Below, piece by piece: positions 33,985-44,495 of a DNA stretch of 58,371 nt. Below the pieces are notes generated by a model. The model was not told where the DNA came from and did no database searches. It saw nothing but the letters and a program-made list of their open reading frames with translations. A program made the translations under genes and the position numbers. How positions within the stretch are numbered: the stretch's first letter is position 1; each line of letters starts with the position of its first letter. This DNA comes from Stenocarpella maydis (Eukaryota; Ascomycota; Sordariomycetes; Diaporthales; Diaporthaceae): NCBI GenBank assembly GCA_002270565.1, contig NQMI01000049.1, forward strand, positions 1 through 58,371. The letters are read 5' to 3'.

Positions 33985-34978
33985 ATGCATCCAACAAGAC
34001 GATACTCGTCAGATGAAGAAGAGAGCACGGCATTCATTGTGCCCGCTCTTGCGCATCGTGACGAGAAGCTTGACCGGCGCGGTGGACTTTCCCGTAATCT
34101 CATACTCGTTAGTGTTTTCAATGCCCTGGTTTTGGGATTTACCGCCGCCCTCTTGGCGTCATGGCATTATGGACACAAAACACCATCAGCCAGCCCCAAG
34201 GAGATATATCGGCAGGTGAATGGCGACTCTCCCCTCTACGACGAGTTAGCTCTCAACCCATACAAGACTACTACCAACGGCACGTTCTGGCCGGCCGACC
34301 GGCCAGACGGAGGAAGCATAGCCCGGAAACTGCCCAACCCGGCAGACGAGGCAGTATGGGACGACTGGGAGCTGACAACCGTCGTGCCCGTGACATCCTC
34401 CGGCATCCGACAGCTCGGAAAGGACATCTCGACAGTTGCGAAGCTGGAGGATGATGTCTGGGGCCTTGGCGACGACGCGTACGCGGCGGTGCTTGACGTC
34501 TTCCACCAGATCCACTGCCTGAACCAGCTACGCAAGTTCGCCTACGCCGACTATTACCACATGAAAATTGCCAACGCCGACCCGGAAGCCTTGACCACAC
34601 ATGAAGTGCATACAAATCACTGTGTGGATATCCTGCTGCAGGCCATACAGTGCTCGGGAAACCTGCGTGAGTCGAGCCACCTCTTGTGCTAGAAAGAAGA
34701 AACTTGGCCATGTGGCCAGCCATGAGGACAAGAGCACATGCTGACACTTTGACCCTGTAGAGTTGGTCACGATGCACTGGACCGAGAGGCAGCAGTACCC
34801 GTTCCCCGACATGAGCACGAATCGGCAGTGTATTGAGTTTGATAGAATTGTCCAGTGGCGAAACGAAAACAGGATCGACATGAAGAAGTTTGTCGCGACG
34901 ATGAGGAAGGATCAACAGCCCGGTCCAGTCAAGGAGCGGCCAATAGAGAAGGGATACCTAGACATGTTTGGAGAATGA
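33985..34978 (+). CDS. UstYa-like (DUF3328) oxidase, membrane-anchored
   Basis: The family performs oxidative cyclisation or related oxidations, best known in fungal RiPP pathways such as ustiloxin and in some other secondary metabolism. Two exons, 33985-34666 and 34761-34978 (intron 94 nt, GTGAGT to CTGTAG), product 299 residues. A cytoplasmic polar start is followed by one membrane helix (about 38-59). Both family metal-site motifs are present: HQIHC at 174-178, followed by LNQLRK, and HTNHC at 209-213, followed by VDILLQAIQC. After the junction the protein continues QLVTMHW. Length is usual. No precursor peptide with repeated core segments, no tyrosinase and no peptidase typical of RiPP clusters were found in the window, so the substrate is unknown. 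Confidence 0.92.
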
Positions 34979-35407
34979 ACGACTACCCTGTAAACGCGGC
35001 CAGGATAGAGACCCCGGAAGAGGGATCAACTCAGAGTACTACGCAAGGGCTGAATCAAACGGAAAATAATAGGTGCTGGTGTTGTATGTATAATTGCATT
35101 CCAGGTGGAACGTGCTGAGCCGCTGTCACTTGGAAAGTCGGGCCAGGTTGGATTACATTGGTTACTGCACATCATGTGTTCACTAGCTATCTTTCTATGT
35201 AAGTCCGTACTGTGCCTAACATAAGGTTGACTTTGACTGAGATTCTAAATTAGGGGCCTCGTCAGGCAGCCTGCCTAATGAGACGGTGGCTTTGTTGGTA
35301 ATCTCTAGTAAAGGACCTGGAGGAATTTGGAAGGTTGCGTGTTGCACTTGGATCATTCTGGGCATGAAGGTATGCAGTGAGGTTGGCGGGGAAAGAAAGA
35401 AAAAGAA

Positions 35408-35487
<80 letters not shown>

Positions 35488-36260
35488 AAAATTGCTGACC
35501 GGTTAGGATATGATGAGTATCTTTTTTGCATTAGTCGTCCAGTGCTGAGGTCCTACTCAAAAATCAATGGACAACAATGAAGCAATTCTTACTTGTCTTA
35601 AGCCTTCTAAAGGCCATGATTAAGGCGGTTGTCAAAGTGGGTTTCAGGTGTAGCTGAACAGAAAGTAGTCTATCCAGGGCGTTTACCACGAGGCCGGCGA
35701 GTCCACAATTATTAGTGAAATTTCCCACACCACAGCTGCTTCTAGTGAGCCCATATTGGGGTTCTGTTCTGAAACAGCCAGTTTGAGAAAGCCTGGTGAT
35801 TACACGTGACTTGAAGTTTAATCCTGCAGCTTGATCTGTTTCCTTGCCAATGTCTCGGCTGCCTAAACAAGCCGTTTCGTTTTTGCTGACTACTTAGTTA
35901 GACTTTAGGCTGCAACCGTGGCTGATGCTGTAGCGAGTCCTTTGAGCCGCTGCACTGCACTGCCCTGCATCATTCATTTTCCCCATTCCGGAGGTCAACG
36001 CCAGAAAGGCTAGCCTCTGGCCCACCCATCAGTCACTTGAGCACTCAAAGCACAAAGCCACCATAAATCCGGACGCAACCAGCAATCGATACCTGGCATC
36101 CCACCACCACAAGCAACACTCAAGACCCAGGGACCCCTTTAACCAAGGCAAACGGGCGAGCGAGGATCTCCTGGGCGCGTCATAAAGTTCGGGTTCTCCT
36201 CCCACAGCATCACTGATACCTCGGCCAAACCGTGAGACAGCGGTCTTGTCTCTCGACACC
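34979..36260. other. Intergenic region with long GAAA microsatellite
   Basis: Apart from the microsatellite at about 35392-35490, no structure or gene recognised. The last 200 nt should be the leader of the DUF4804-like gene. Confidence 0.5.
35392..35490. repeat. GAAA tetranucleotide microsatellite
   Basis: About 22 near-perfect AAAG units in a row after a short irregular start (GAAAGAAAGAAAAAGAAAAG). Plus-strand ORFs through it give only Lys-Glu-Arg repeats and are not genes. Confidence 0.95.
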
Positions 36261-37496
36261 ATGGCGGACTCGGACGACCAACGAGTAGCGGCTATCACGG
36301 GGCAGAGCGTAGCAATCGTCGCGGAGATGCGCCGGCACCTCGCGACCAAGGCCAACAGTATCGCCAACCCGGATTTCGACCTTGCCGTTCTCAAGAAAGA
36401 TGCCGATGAGACGACCATCATTGTACATTCGCGCTTTCCTGACCTGGTTCAAGACTTCATCGAGCACAAGGCCTGCCACGGCTCGCAGACTGAGCAGTTC
36501 TTCTATATAGACATGACCTGGCGCGACGAGATTGCTCGCCTGATCTCCAAGAGGCCCCTGGTCTTCATGGGAGGTCAAGATCAGACAGTACTCCGCAACG
36601 GCATAAACGTGGGCCAGGTCGCCATGTCCTGGGACCGTGTTGGCACGGATCAAGAAACTATGAATGGCGATCTCCGGCTCCAAGACTATCTTAGCTACGA
36701 CGAAATGATGTTGAGTGCGCTGCTTGGCGTCTCCGGCCCAAGCTACTTTATCAACGATGGCGACCGCTTCAATAGCGGTCGGCCTGGGACGAGTGGTACG
36801 TTTGAGGAGCGAGGCATCATCATGGGACTTGTCGGCGCCCGCTTTGAGAGGCCTGATCATATGGAATCAACATTGATCCTGCCGCCGGTTGAAAACTCAA
36901 GGATGCATCCCGACCTGCGTCGAATATGGAACAAATTCTACGGGATCGAACCTACCACCCGAGGCACCGCCTTCAACACCGAGGCTTACCAGAAACGCAT
37001 CCGCGTGACCGCCGAGATGCTCTTGTTGGAGGCCCAGAGACGTGCGGTGATTGCCCAGAAGGGGGCCTACGTGTATATTGTTGGCCTCGGGCTCGGCGTA
37101 TGGGAGCTGCGCGGCCACAACCAGCAGCAGCTCTACGTCGACGTCTTCGCCCAGGTTGTTAAGGAATATGGCGCTCGGCTGACCCACGTCAAAACGCTCG
37201 AGCTTGCCTGGATTGATGCAAGGTCAAAAGAGATGAGGGATGCCGCGGCGCAACATGGGATTGACGTGATCTTCTCCAAGAGGGCACCCGCATCAAAGCT
37301 ACGAGAAGGCAAAGATGACCAGCTGCTTGTGCTTAGTTACGCTTGGGATTCGAATTCCTTCCCTGGGAACGAATACTGGATGGGAATGAAGACCGCAAGC
37401 GGGGACCCGGCAGCAGCTTGTATGTCGACAATTCCGGAGTTGCACAACCCAGTTATCAACCCTGCATTCTTGAAGAGAATTCAGAGACTTGGGTAG
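36261..37496 (+). CDS. DUF4804-like protein, function unknown
   Basis: Single exon, 411 residues. The ATG at 36261 lies in a good CACCATGG context; upstream codons in frame (from 36246) lack an ATG. No signal peptide or membrane helix, so probably cytosolic. Recognised mainly by its C-terminal blocks: GLGLGVWEL, then an ASYAWD-like SYAWDSN, GNEYW (369-373), SGDPAAAC (380-387) and ELHNPVINP. As I recall, these are characteristic of DUF4804, a family with scattered members in bacteria (including Legionella), protists, animals and fungi. An SYDEMMLSALLGVSGPSYFIND block lies in the middle. The biochemical role is not known to me. Codon use and GC content resemble neighbours. The family assignment is from memory. 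Confidence 0.65.
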   Translation: MADSDDQRVAAITGQSVAIVAEMRRHLATKANSIANPDFDLAVLKKDADETTIIVHSRFPDLVQDFIEHKACHGSQTEQFFYIDMTWRDEIARLISKRPLVFMGGQDQTVLRNGINVGQVAMSWDRVGTDQETMNGDLRLQDYLSYDEMMLSALLGVSGPSYFINDGDRFNSGRPGTSGTFEERGIIMGLVGARFERPDHMESTLILPPVENSRMHPDLRRIWNKFYGIEPTTRGTAFNTEAYQKRIRVTAEMLLLEAQRRAVIAQKGAYVYIVGLGLGVWELRGHNQQQLYVDVFAQVVKEYGARLTHVKTLELAWIDARSKEMRDAAAQHGIDVIFSKRAPASKLREGKDDQLLVLSYAWDSNSFPGNEYWMGMKTASGDPAAACMSTIPELHNPVINPAFLKRIQRLG

Positions 37497-38696
37497 GTTT
37501 GCCATCCAGGGCGGTCAGCCATAAGCCCTTAGTTACACTTGAGTGTTATTTTCATAGATTCCAAAACAGTGTCTGTGTCAAGAGGTCCCGTAATAGAGCC
37601 CGCAAGTTCGCATCTTTTAGCATTTCCTCGCATCGCTATTCCAAGTTCTTGTTGTCTAGTAGAGTACTATGGTACTGACAAACTACGTCAGATTCAGGAA
37701 ACACGAGCATACCGGTCAGGTAGTCGATGATGCAGACCGAGGATTACTAGCCTAGTTCGCTAATTTCAAGGCGAAGCATGGGTTAACCGCAACTTGAACA
37801 GTAACCTTGCTGAAGTCAGATGGAAACTCCGGATGAAGGTCGGATGACGGCCTAATTATTGCACCCTCCTAGTTGTATAGCATAATAACCATGTCTCGCT
37901 ATCCGAGCTGGCGAACCGGTTCGTCCGTACTCCAATGCAACTGAACCATGGTGACACATGCTCGTTCGTACTTGTTCTTGCAGCTCTTTGTCGGCCACCA
38001 CGTCTTCCTCTCGACCACCTCGAAGCATGGAATACTGCCCGCGAAGCCCGGCTGCCTCGGCGCTCGCAAGAAGAGGGCATCTGCGTTTTCACATGTGGAC
38101 ATGCCAAGATGCCGCGGCTTGCAAGGACCGGCATTTCCTGGCCCAAATATCCCGTGGTCCTGCATATCTCACCGTTTGTCCAATCATCGTGGCATGTCCT
38201 CCCCCGCAAAACAGTACAGACTCGTGCAAGCTTGTCCCAATCGATCCAATTTCCCGTTACTCGGCCGACGCCACCTTGAAATCATGCTCGCTTCCCCACG
38301 ATTCCATCACAATCACACCTGGATCCCCCCCGTCTGCCCAGAACTGGAAGGGCGCTCGATGGTGTGATTGTGGGAGAAATCCACCCGAAATATGATGGCT
38401 GGATGCGGAAGTCCATCGACAAAAAGACACCCATGCACATGTCTTGTCCGCTTTGCGGGGTAGCCTCAGCGTCCCACAGCCACGCCGCCAGGGCTGCTGT
38501 TGCTGGTAATGTATAGCTGGGCTTGCGTGATGATCTGCCATACTGCTCTGTCCTGTGCGGGGCCTCAATATATAAAACCCTCGAGTGCCAGGACCCGCTA
38601 CGGTGGTTGGGCGGTCCTTGTGGACCACCTAATTAGAACATCGAAATCCTCAGTCACCAGCTTGCTTGACAGTGGCATCGGCACCCTCATCCAACC
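37497..38696. other. Intergenic region upstream of HsbA gene
   Basis: Several overlapping plus-strand ORFs at 37935-38395, all in different frames and without domain features, were not accepted. Contains the HsbA promoter; TATATAAAACC at about 38569-38579 is a fair TATA-type element 118 nt before the ATG. Confidence 0.5.
38569..38579 (+). promoter_or_regulatory. Possible TATA element of the HsbA gene
   Basis: TATATAAAACC lies about 118 nt upstream of the HsbA-type ATG. Position and sequence are typical of strongly expressed fungal surface-protein genes. Based on sequence only. Confidence 0.35.
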
Positions 38697-39227
38697 ATGC
38701 TTATCTCCAGAGTCATCCCCGCCCTCGCCCTCAGCGTTCGGGGCGTCCTCGCCGACGGCGCGTCGATTGCCAATGCCATAGCCGCCATTCAGAACGCCAC
38801 CAATGAGCTCACCACGACCGTCAGCGGCTACAGTGGGAACCTCCTCGGAGCACTGCCCATAATCATACAATCAACCTCGCTCCTCTCGACGATCAAGAAG
38901 GGCACAAAGACCGCCGGGGAGTCTGCAGCTCTCAACGACCTCGAGGCACTGACTGTCGGCTTAGCAACCATCACCCTGGTCGGCAACGTCAACGCCTCGT
39001 TGGACGCCATCGTGGAGGCCAAGCCGAAGTTCGACCGCAACCTGCTGACCCCTGTCGTGCTCCTGAACCTGGAGCAACAGAGATCCGCGTCGGCAGACTT
39101 TAGTGACGCTGTTGTGAGCAAACTGCCGGCCACATTCGTCTCCACCGGACAGCAGCTCGCAGCACAGATCAGTGAGGCCTTCAGCGAGGCCATCAGTATC
39201 TACAGCGGAGGAATTCTGGACAAATGA
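38697..39227 (+). CDS. HsbA-type hydrophobic surface-binding / cell-wall protein
   Basis: Single exon, 176 residues. The N-terminal signal peptide ends near ADG. The rest is a four-helix-like, Ala/Ser/Leu-rich sequence with little charge (IANAIAAIQNATNELTTTV, then a NVNASLDAIVEAKPKFD block), the pattern of HsbA / cell-wall galactomannoprotein family (PF12296). Members coat hydrophobic surfaces and can recruit hydrolases such as cutinase; that link is known for the Aspergillus protein and only inferred here. No GPI-like tail. Complete by length. Confidence 0.85.
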   Translation: MLISRVIPALALSVRGVLADGASIANAIAAIQNATNELTTTVSGYSGNLLGALPIIIQSTSLLSTIKKGTKTAGESAALNDLEALTVGLATITLVGNVNASLDAIVEAKPKFDRNLLTPVVLLNLEQQRSASADFSDAVVSKLPATFVSTGQQLAAQISEAFSEAISIYSGGILDK

Positions 39228-39971
39228 AGAGGTGGGGCTTGTGAGCTGGGGAATCAAGTGACCTGGTTGTAGCCACTAGTTACTTGATGATAATAAAGAG
39301 TATTTTATCAAAATGCCTGCATAAATGATAGTTGGCCGTTCCTATTACGACATGCGACTGACTATCCATGAAGCAGCGAGTGTCCATGTAAAACCTCTTC
39401 TCATCCCTAAATGCATCTTCAGGTACCAGAAAACAGGGAAGATCCCATCATGATTCGACTATTTAGGTCATTAGTATTCTCAGTTGGTCTGATATTATCG
39501 TAACCATATCCAGCCACGTGCGGGCGTCTCTCAACCAGTCGCAATTATTACGCTGGACCGATTTTAAGGGCTTGAGTTCAGCCGGAAGAGCGCAGGACAA
39601 CGCAACCCAGCCAGTTGGGTCGTGCCCATCACAACACACAGTCGTGAACGTTCAGAGACCGAGCGTTGGATAATAAACCTAATGCCAACAAGAATAGATT
39701 CAAAACATAACAGCCGCTATGTAATAAACAAGGGACCACCGCAGCCTATATTTTGGTAATAAGACTTGCGACCGGATCAAGAACTTTGAAGCTAGCAACA
39801 TGCTTCACAAAAGCCTTTAATATATACAGTCTGCCCAAAGAGTGGACCTGAGCAGGACCCACTTCAATTAGATACATAACTTCATCAACTGATTACCCCC
39901 AAATCGTAAGGACGTCTTGAGCGAATACAACCCCCCCTCCCAAGAGACCACGTCTGCCTACACTAAATTCC
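39228..39971. other. Intergenic region between converging HsbA and M43 protease genes
   Basis: Two 3' UTRs and otherwise no recognisable feature. AT content is higher than in neighbouring genes. Confidence 0.5.
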
Positions 39972-40883
39972 TTACTGGAATTTCGCGCGGTACTGCTGCC
40001 AGTAGGAGTACATGCGATCCTCCTGACCGGGGGTGAACTCCTCGTAGCAAGCATCGTCGGTATAGTCCATGTAGTTGTGAATAGGATCGACGCCGGCAGC
40101 GGAGCAGGTATCCCGGCCAATCGGGCAGCCAGAGGCAGCGCTGGCCTCGGCCGGGGTGTCGGACACGCTGTCGCCGCCCGAGCAGCCACCCTGGAATGTG
40201 TGGTACAGACCGAACCAGTGCCCAATCTCGTGGACGGCGGTGAGCCCGAGGTCGTAGGGGGCATTTGCCCCCCCGGGGATCGTGTTGGACAGGATGGTGC
40301 ACCCGTCGAGGTAGAAGTTGGAGTCGGAGCCGCTGGTGCTGGTCGGGAAGTAGCAGTAGCCGAGGTAGTCCATGTCCTTGATGAGGTACAGGTTGAGGTC
40401 GGCATAAGTGCCCTTGCGGAGCTGCCTCTTCATGGTGGTCTCCGACCCGTCGTTGGCCCAGTTGGAGTTGACAGTCCAGTCGGTCCCAGCATTGACGAAC
40501 GAGATACCATGCGGCGCGTAGGCCGTGTTCATGGCGCTCAGCTGGGAGCTGATCTGGCTTGCCTATTCGGTCCAGGAAAGTCAGCCACCGCGATCCAGGC
40601 CAAAACGTTGCAGCCGATATCAAGGAGTTGTGCCGAGCAGACTCACAGTGAGATAGCCCCCGGATGCGGAGTTCGAGGTGGCAATGACGTGGAAGTAAAC
40701 CTTGACCTGGATGTCGGCCGCAAGAGAGGTAGCATTGCCAGCGAGACGAGACGCCTTTTCGACCTGGTAGAACGACTTGGCGAGTTCGATCTCCTCCTCA
40801 GTCGGCTCGGGGGCACCGCACACGCGCTGTGCGACTGCGTGCGAGGCCGTGAGGGCGGTGAAGAAAAGGGCCTTGAACAGCAT
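39972..40883 (-). CDS. Secreted zinc metalloprotease, family M43 (MEP1-like)
   Basis: Extracellular metalloprotease of the pappalysin-like family, probably acting on host or environmental protein. Two minus-strand exons, 40647-40883 and 39972-40562, with an 84-nt intron (GTGAGT to CGAATAG), giving 275 residues. The ATG at 40883 starts a signal peptide (MLFKALFFTALTASHAVAQ). The zinc-binding site is HEIGHWFGLYH (190-200) and the Met-turn is HNYMDYTDD (M244), the metzincin pattern. Paired cysteines near the active site (GGCSGGD, SGCPIGRDTC) fit the family. The junction GGYLT-ASQISSQL keeps the frame. Length matches fungal MEP1-type proteins. The gene lies close to a transposon on its upstream side. 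Confidence 0.93.
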
Positions 40884-41826
40884 CTTGTCTATGTCCGGGC
40901 GACGAATGAATGTGTTAGCAGACAAGGTCAGACTGAGCTTCACGAGCGAGACTTGTGTTGGTGACAACCATCGTGACTCTCTGAGGGGAAGAGCTGTTCA
41001 TTTAATACTCGATACATACAGACCAACCTTGCCGCCAGAGGTCATCGTAAAGCCATGCAACACATACATGGCGGCGCCATATCTGCCAACCATCTGCCAA
41101 CTCCAGCCTTTCCCATTAGCTTACTCTCACTCAGACCTTCCTTTCTCATCCAGCCGGCCGAGTGCCATCGGGACGTGACTGGGCATGTTCGTATCTTCCG
41201 AACAGCCCCGGCGCATGTACAGTAGCTGCTGGGTGCTTGGCAATATTGAGACGCGCGTTCGGCTGTCGTCCGGAGCGGAGACTAGCACTGCTGTATACTA
41301 TGTATATCAGGAACTGGGTAATGAAGATGGAGCCCTGATGGGTCACCAAGCAGTTCTCCTGCCTCACTTGGACGGGCAGAGGCGCATTTGGGCTGCTCTA
41401 TCTGGCTCTTGGCTCACGCAGGGCCGCCTTGGCAACTACTCGTTGAGATAAGGCCTCGCCGTTTGGCAATTCATCGCGAGTGGCCCAGCGACTGCCGGCG
41501 GCGCGTCGCTTTGCCACTCCTGGTTGGCTGGTTTCGCCGAGATGCATGCACACATCACACGGGCAGCTGACAGGGCCCAGCCCTGCTGATAAACTGCTAT
41601 ACTGTGTAACAAACAATTAGCCAAGTCGAACAAGAGATTTTGCCAAGTGATGCCCAGAAATTCCCACAACACTAAAGAGACCGCACGAGGTTGCGACCTC
41701 CCTCATCGGGAAGTCGTGCGAGTCGTGCGCTGTCTCTTAAAGAGATCCCCAAGCGCTGCTAACGCGGCTCAGAAATAGGGCTAGAAGAATTCTTAGACGA
41801 GGCAGAGACAGCGGCAGAAGGCATAT
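40884..41826. other. Intergenic region between M43 protease and transposon
   Basis: Should hold the protease promoter. No recognisable gene. The transposon target dinucleotide TA follows at 41827-41828. Confidence 0.5.
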
Positions 41827-41828
41827 TA

Positions 41829-41871
41829 CGGAGGTCCAGGGCAAAACAGTTGCGCCAAGCCTGGCAGGGGT
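41829..41871 (+). repeat. Left terminal inverted repeat of the Tc1-type element
   Basis: Pairs with 43520-43561 in inverse orientation; the only difference is GG against G near position 41863. Confidence 0.93.
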
Positions 41872-42012
41872 GCCTGCACGTTCAAGGGTTAGTCTCCTTG
41901 GCAGTCTGAGTTTGTATGTACCAGAGGCGGGGAAATGGACTCAACTGGAGACAACTTCTCTTCACATCCTCATCATTTCTCACGGCTTTTGCGTTCTGGT
42001 GTTTCGTTTGCA

Positions 42013-43431
42013 ATGGCGCCTCAGTACCAAATTGCCTCTCGTTCGCAGATTCTGGGCCTTTTGGCTGTGGGATTTGAACACCGACAAATCAGTGAATATA
42101 CGGGTGTGCAACCTGATACCCAGAAGCGTTGGTGGAAGAAGGCCCTCGATCGTGGGTTTGATCCGCACGCTCGGCCTGTCCTGATTCTCGATATCTACGT
42201 ACAGGATGGCAAACGAACTGGCCGCCCTCCCAAGAAGCAGGATGAGGCAGAGGAGGTTCTCGAGATTGTACGCAAAGACCGCTAAGGGCGAGAACTTACA
42301 GCAGACCACATTGCTGAGCGACTAGGCAACCGCATCTCTGCCAAGTCAGTCTGGAGGATCCTCCGTGAGGCTGGTCTGAATAAGACAAAGCCAATGAGGA
42401 AACCAGGCCTCTCCGACACTATGAGGATTGCTCGGCTTGAATGGTGTTTAGCCCATCGGTTGTGGACTCTGGAGGACTGGAAAAACGTGATTTGGAGCGA
42501 TGAGACTTCTGTTGTCTTGTGTATTCGCTGTAGAGGGTATCGAGTCTGGCGGTTGCCTAATGAGTTAGTCAATAAATCAGCTATTCGAGAGCGTTGGAAG
42601 GGGTATTCAGAGTTTATGTTTTGGGCCTGCTTTTCATACGATCACAAGGGCCTTTGCCACATTTGGCGAGCTGAGACTCCTTTAGAGAGGAAACAGGCTA
42701 AGGAGGAACTTGCAAGGCTGAACGCTCAAAACGAGCCTTTGTTTAGAGCCAAATGGGAAGCCGACAAGGTAGCACAATATGCTGCTACCCATAAGAAAAA
42801 CTCTCATACTACCCGTACGCGCAGATGGATCTAGGGAGAGAAAAAGGGTAAGCTTGTAAGAAAATCTGGGCATGGTGGAGTTAACTGGTACCGCTATCAG
42901 AAGCAGATTCTGCTCAACAAACTGCTTCCGTTTGCAAAGCAGGTTGGCCCGCAGGCGATCGTTCAGGAGGATAGAGCTCCTTCGCACGCCCACTTTGCCC
43001 AGGAAGCAGTCTTTAACCTCGCTGGCGTGAAGCATTTGCTGTGGTGTGGGAATTCTCCCGACCTCAATATGATCGAGCCAGTCTGGCCCGAGATGAAGAG
43101 GAGAACAACGCGCTCAGGGGCGCCCAAATCAGGCCCTGATGCTGAGCGAGCCTGGCGGAGAGCGTGGGCCTCGTTTGAGCAGGAGCGACTGCAAGCCTTC
43201 GTCGAGAGAATCCCGTGGCACATTGAGCAGATTATCGCTTGTAAGGGCGGCAACGAGTATAAGGAAGTGAGGAACAAGTTCCTTCAAGACGAGTTCTATA
43301 GGTTAGCCAAGATGTACGGGGTATACGGTTGCCACAGCCAGACGTACCAAACCACCAAAAGAGAGGGTGGTGATGATTTTTGTGAGGAATTCAAACGGCT
43401 TGTGCGAGTTAACGCCTCACGTTTTGGGTAG
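42013..43431 (+). pseudogene. Tc1/mariner transposase with two nonsense codons
   Basis: One continuous frame of 473 codons from ATG 42013 to 43431, stopped at 42283-42285 (TAA) and 42832-42834 (TAG). Each would be a glutamine codon after a single T-to-C reversal, as expected from RIP-like C-to-T change. The N-terminal helix-turn-helix part (SQILGLLAVGFEHRQISEYT, then GRPPKK) binds DNA. Catalytic residues are D in WSDET (42499), D in VQEDRAPSH (42970) and E in SPDLNMIEPVW (43075). The 34 residues between the last two give the DD34E spacing of Tc1 elements. The first spacing is long (about 157), so the protein is larger than classical Tc1 transposase. Frame and catalytic residues are otherwise intact, so decay is recent. 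Confidence 0.9.
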
Positions 43432-43519
43432 GCGACGGCGTGGTGGTGGTGTGGAGGTACCTGAAGGCATCATTGGTTTTGTTAGCAGTTACCATAGTAA
43501 TGATATGCAGGGGCAAGGG

Positions 43520-43561
43520 ACCCCTGCAGGCTTGGCGCAACTGTTTTGCCCTGGACCTCCG
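43520..43561 (-). repeat. Right terminal inverted repeat of the Tc1-type element
   Basis: Ends GCCCTGGACCTCCG before the TA target copy; inverse of the left terminus with one base fewer. Confidence 0.93.
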
Positions 43562-44495
43562 TATAGGGTTGGAGGGAGTTTGCCAGACCAGAGGGGGTCC
43601 AGAGGGAGTTCGCCGGAGGGAATTGCCAGAAGAGTTTGCCGGAGGGAGTTGGCCAGAGGTCACTATATCCGAGTCTATCTACCTTGGTATTCCCGCAATA
43701 CCACACCGCCACACTTTCAAAAGTTACAAACGTCATAGCGGAGGCTCAGTGTGGCTTGACCACCTTTCTGCACAACAAAGGGGGGGGGGGGGCACCAAAC
43801 GGCTGTATTGATGATCCATTGTGCGTAGCGGACACCCGAGTAGAGCTCGCAGTAGTCATAGAATTTGCGATCCGTCGCTCCCATGCTCCGGTATCGCCGA
43901 TAGCTGTCGCCGTGTAGCAGTTTGCGCATGTCGTGCCAGCATATCTACCATTGGGCGGTCGTGCGCGCACGGGGGGGGGGGGGTTCTTTTTTTTTTTTTT
44001 TCTTCGCCAGTGGCAGCTCTGGACAGTTCTCCAGGGCCCCGTAGACCACAATCATGACATGATCGGCGTCGAGACTCACGGGCATCCTGGCGCCTGCATC
44101 GAGGACATGTTGACCTCGAGATCACCGTGAAGTGTGCCAATGTACCTGGCTATATCAGTCGGACAATTGTGTTCGTCACCTACGGCTACTCCTGATGCCG
44201 GGCGTAGATGACATGTGAACTTGGCCGAAAGCTTGGCTGCCGATCTCCCGTGGATCTTGAAAGGACACGATTAAGTTTATGAGACCTCCCAGGCCGGACT
44301 GTTGATGGTAGTGGAAATCTCGCAGCAAGCAAGCAGCCGCCAGTCTATTCCATACAGGTGGCAGTCTTGCGGTATCCATGATTGTGTTATAACCGTTGCG
44401 AACGCCATGCTCATGCCGTGTAATTCTTCCACGTACTGCAATGGCCTCCTTGATGCAGGAAGGCTGGTAAGCCAAAGGAAAACACCGGCCTTGAT
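43562..44495. other. Intergenic region with GGAGGGAGTT repeats and homopolymer runs
   Basis: Immediately right of the transposon, 43569-43656 carries four irregular units containing GGAGGGA(G/A)TT and TTGCC. Two G-runs (about 43783-43794 and 43972-43983) and a T-run (about 43987-44001) follow. No gene recognised; it ends in the 3' region of app1. Confidence 0.55.

Larger units (their letters stand above)
41829..43561 (+). mobile_element. Complete Tc1/mariner-type DNA transposon, 1733 bp
   Basis: Flanked by TA on both sides (41827-41828 and 43562-43563), the target duplication of this superfamily. Terminal inverted repeats are about 42-43 bp: left 41829-41871 starts CGGAGGTCCAGGGCAAAAC, and the right end 43520-43561 is its reverse complement. 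They match throughout except for a single extra G in the left copy. Inside is one long transposase frame (42013-43431) interrupted by two stop codons. The near-perfect termini suggest a recent insertion or strong selection on the ends. Non-autonomous today unless the stops are suppressed or sequencing errors. Confidence 0.93.

Noticed and set aside
31581..34978. RiPP (dikaritin) gene cluster
   Set aside because: Only the UstYa-like oxidase is certain; no repeated core peptide, tyrosinase, peptidase or second UstY homologue is present.
35392..35490. CRISPR-like or coding repeat
   Set aside because: Simple GAAA microsatellite without spacers; ORFs through it are only Lys/Glu/Arg runs.
36246..36260. 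Upstream start of the DUF4804-like gene
   Set aside because: The codon at 36246 is TTG, not ATG. The ATG at 36261 has a much better context.
37935..38395. Three overlapping plus-strand ORFs of 114-145 codons
   Set aside because: Different frames over the same DNA, no domain, signal peptide or supportable splice sites.
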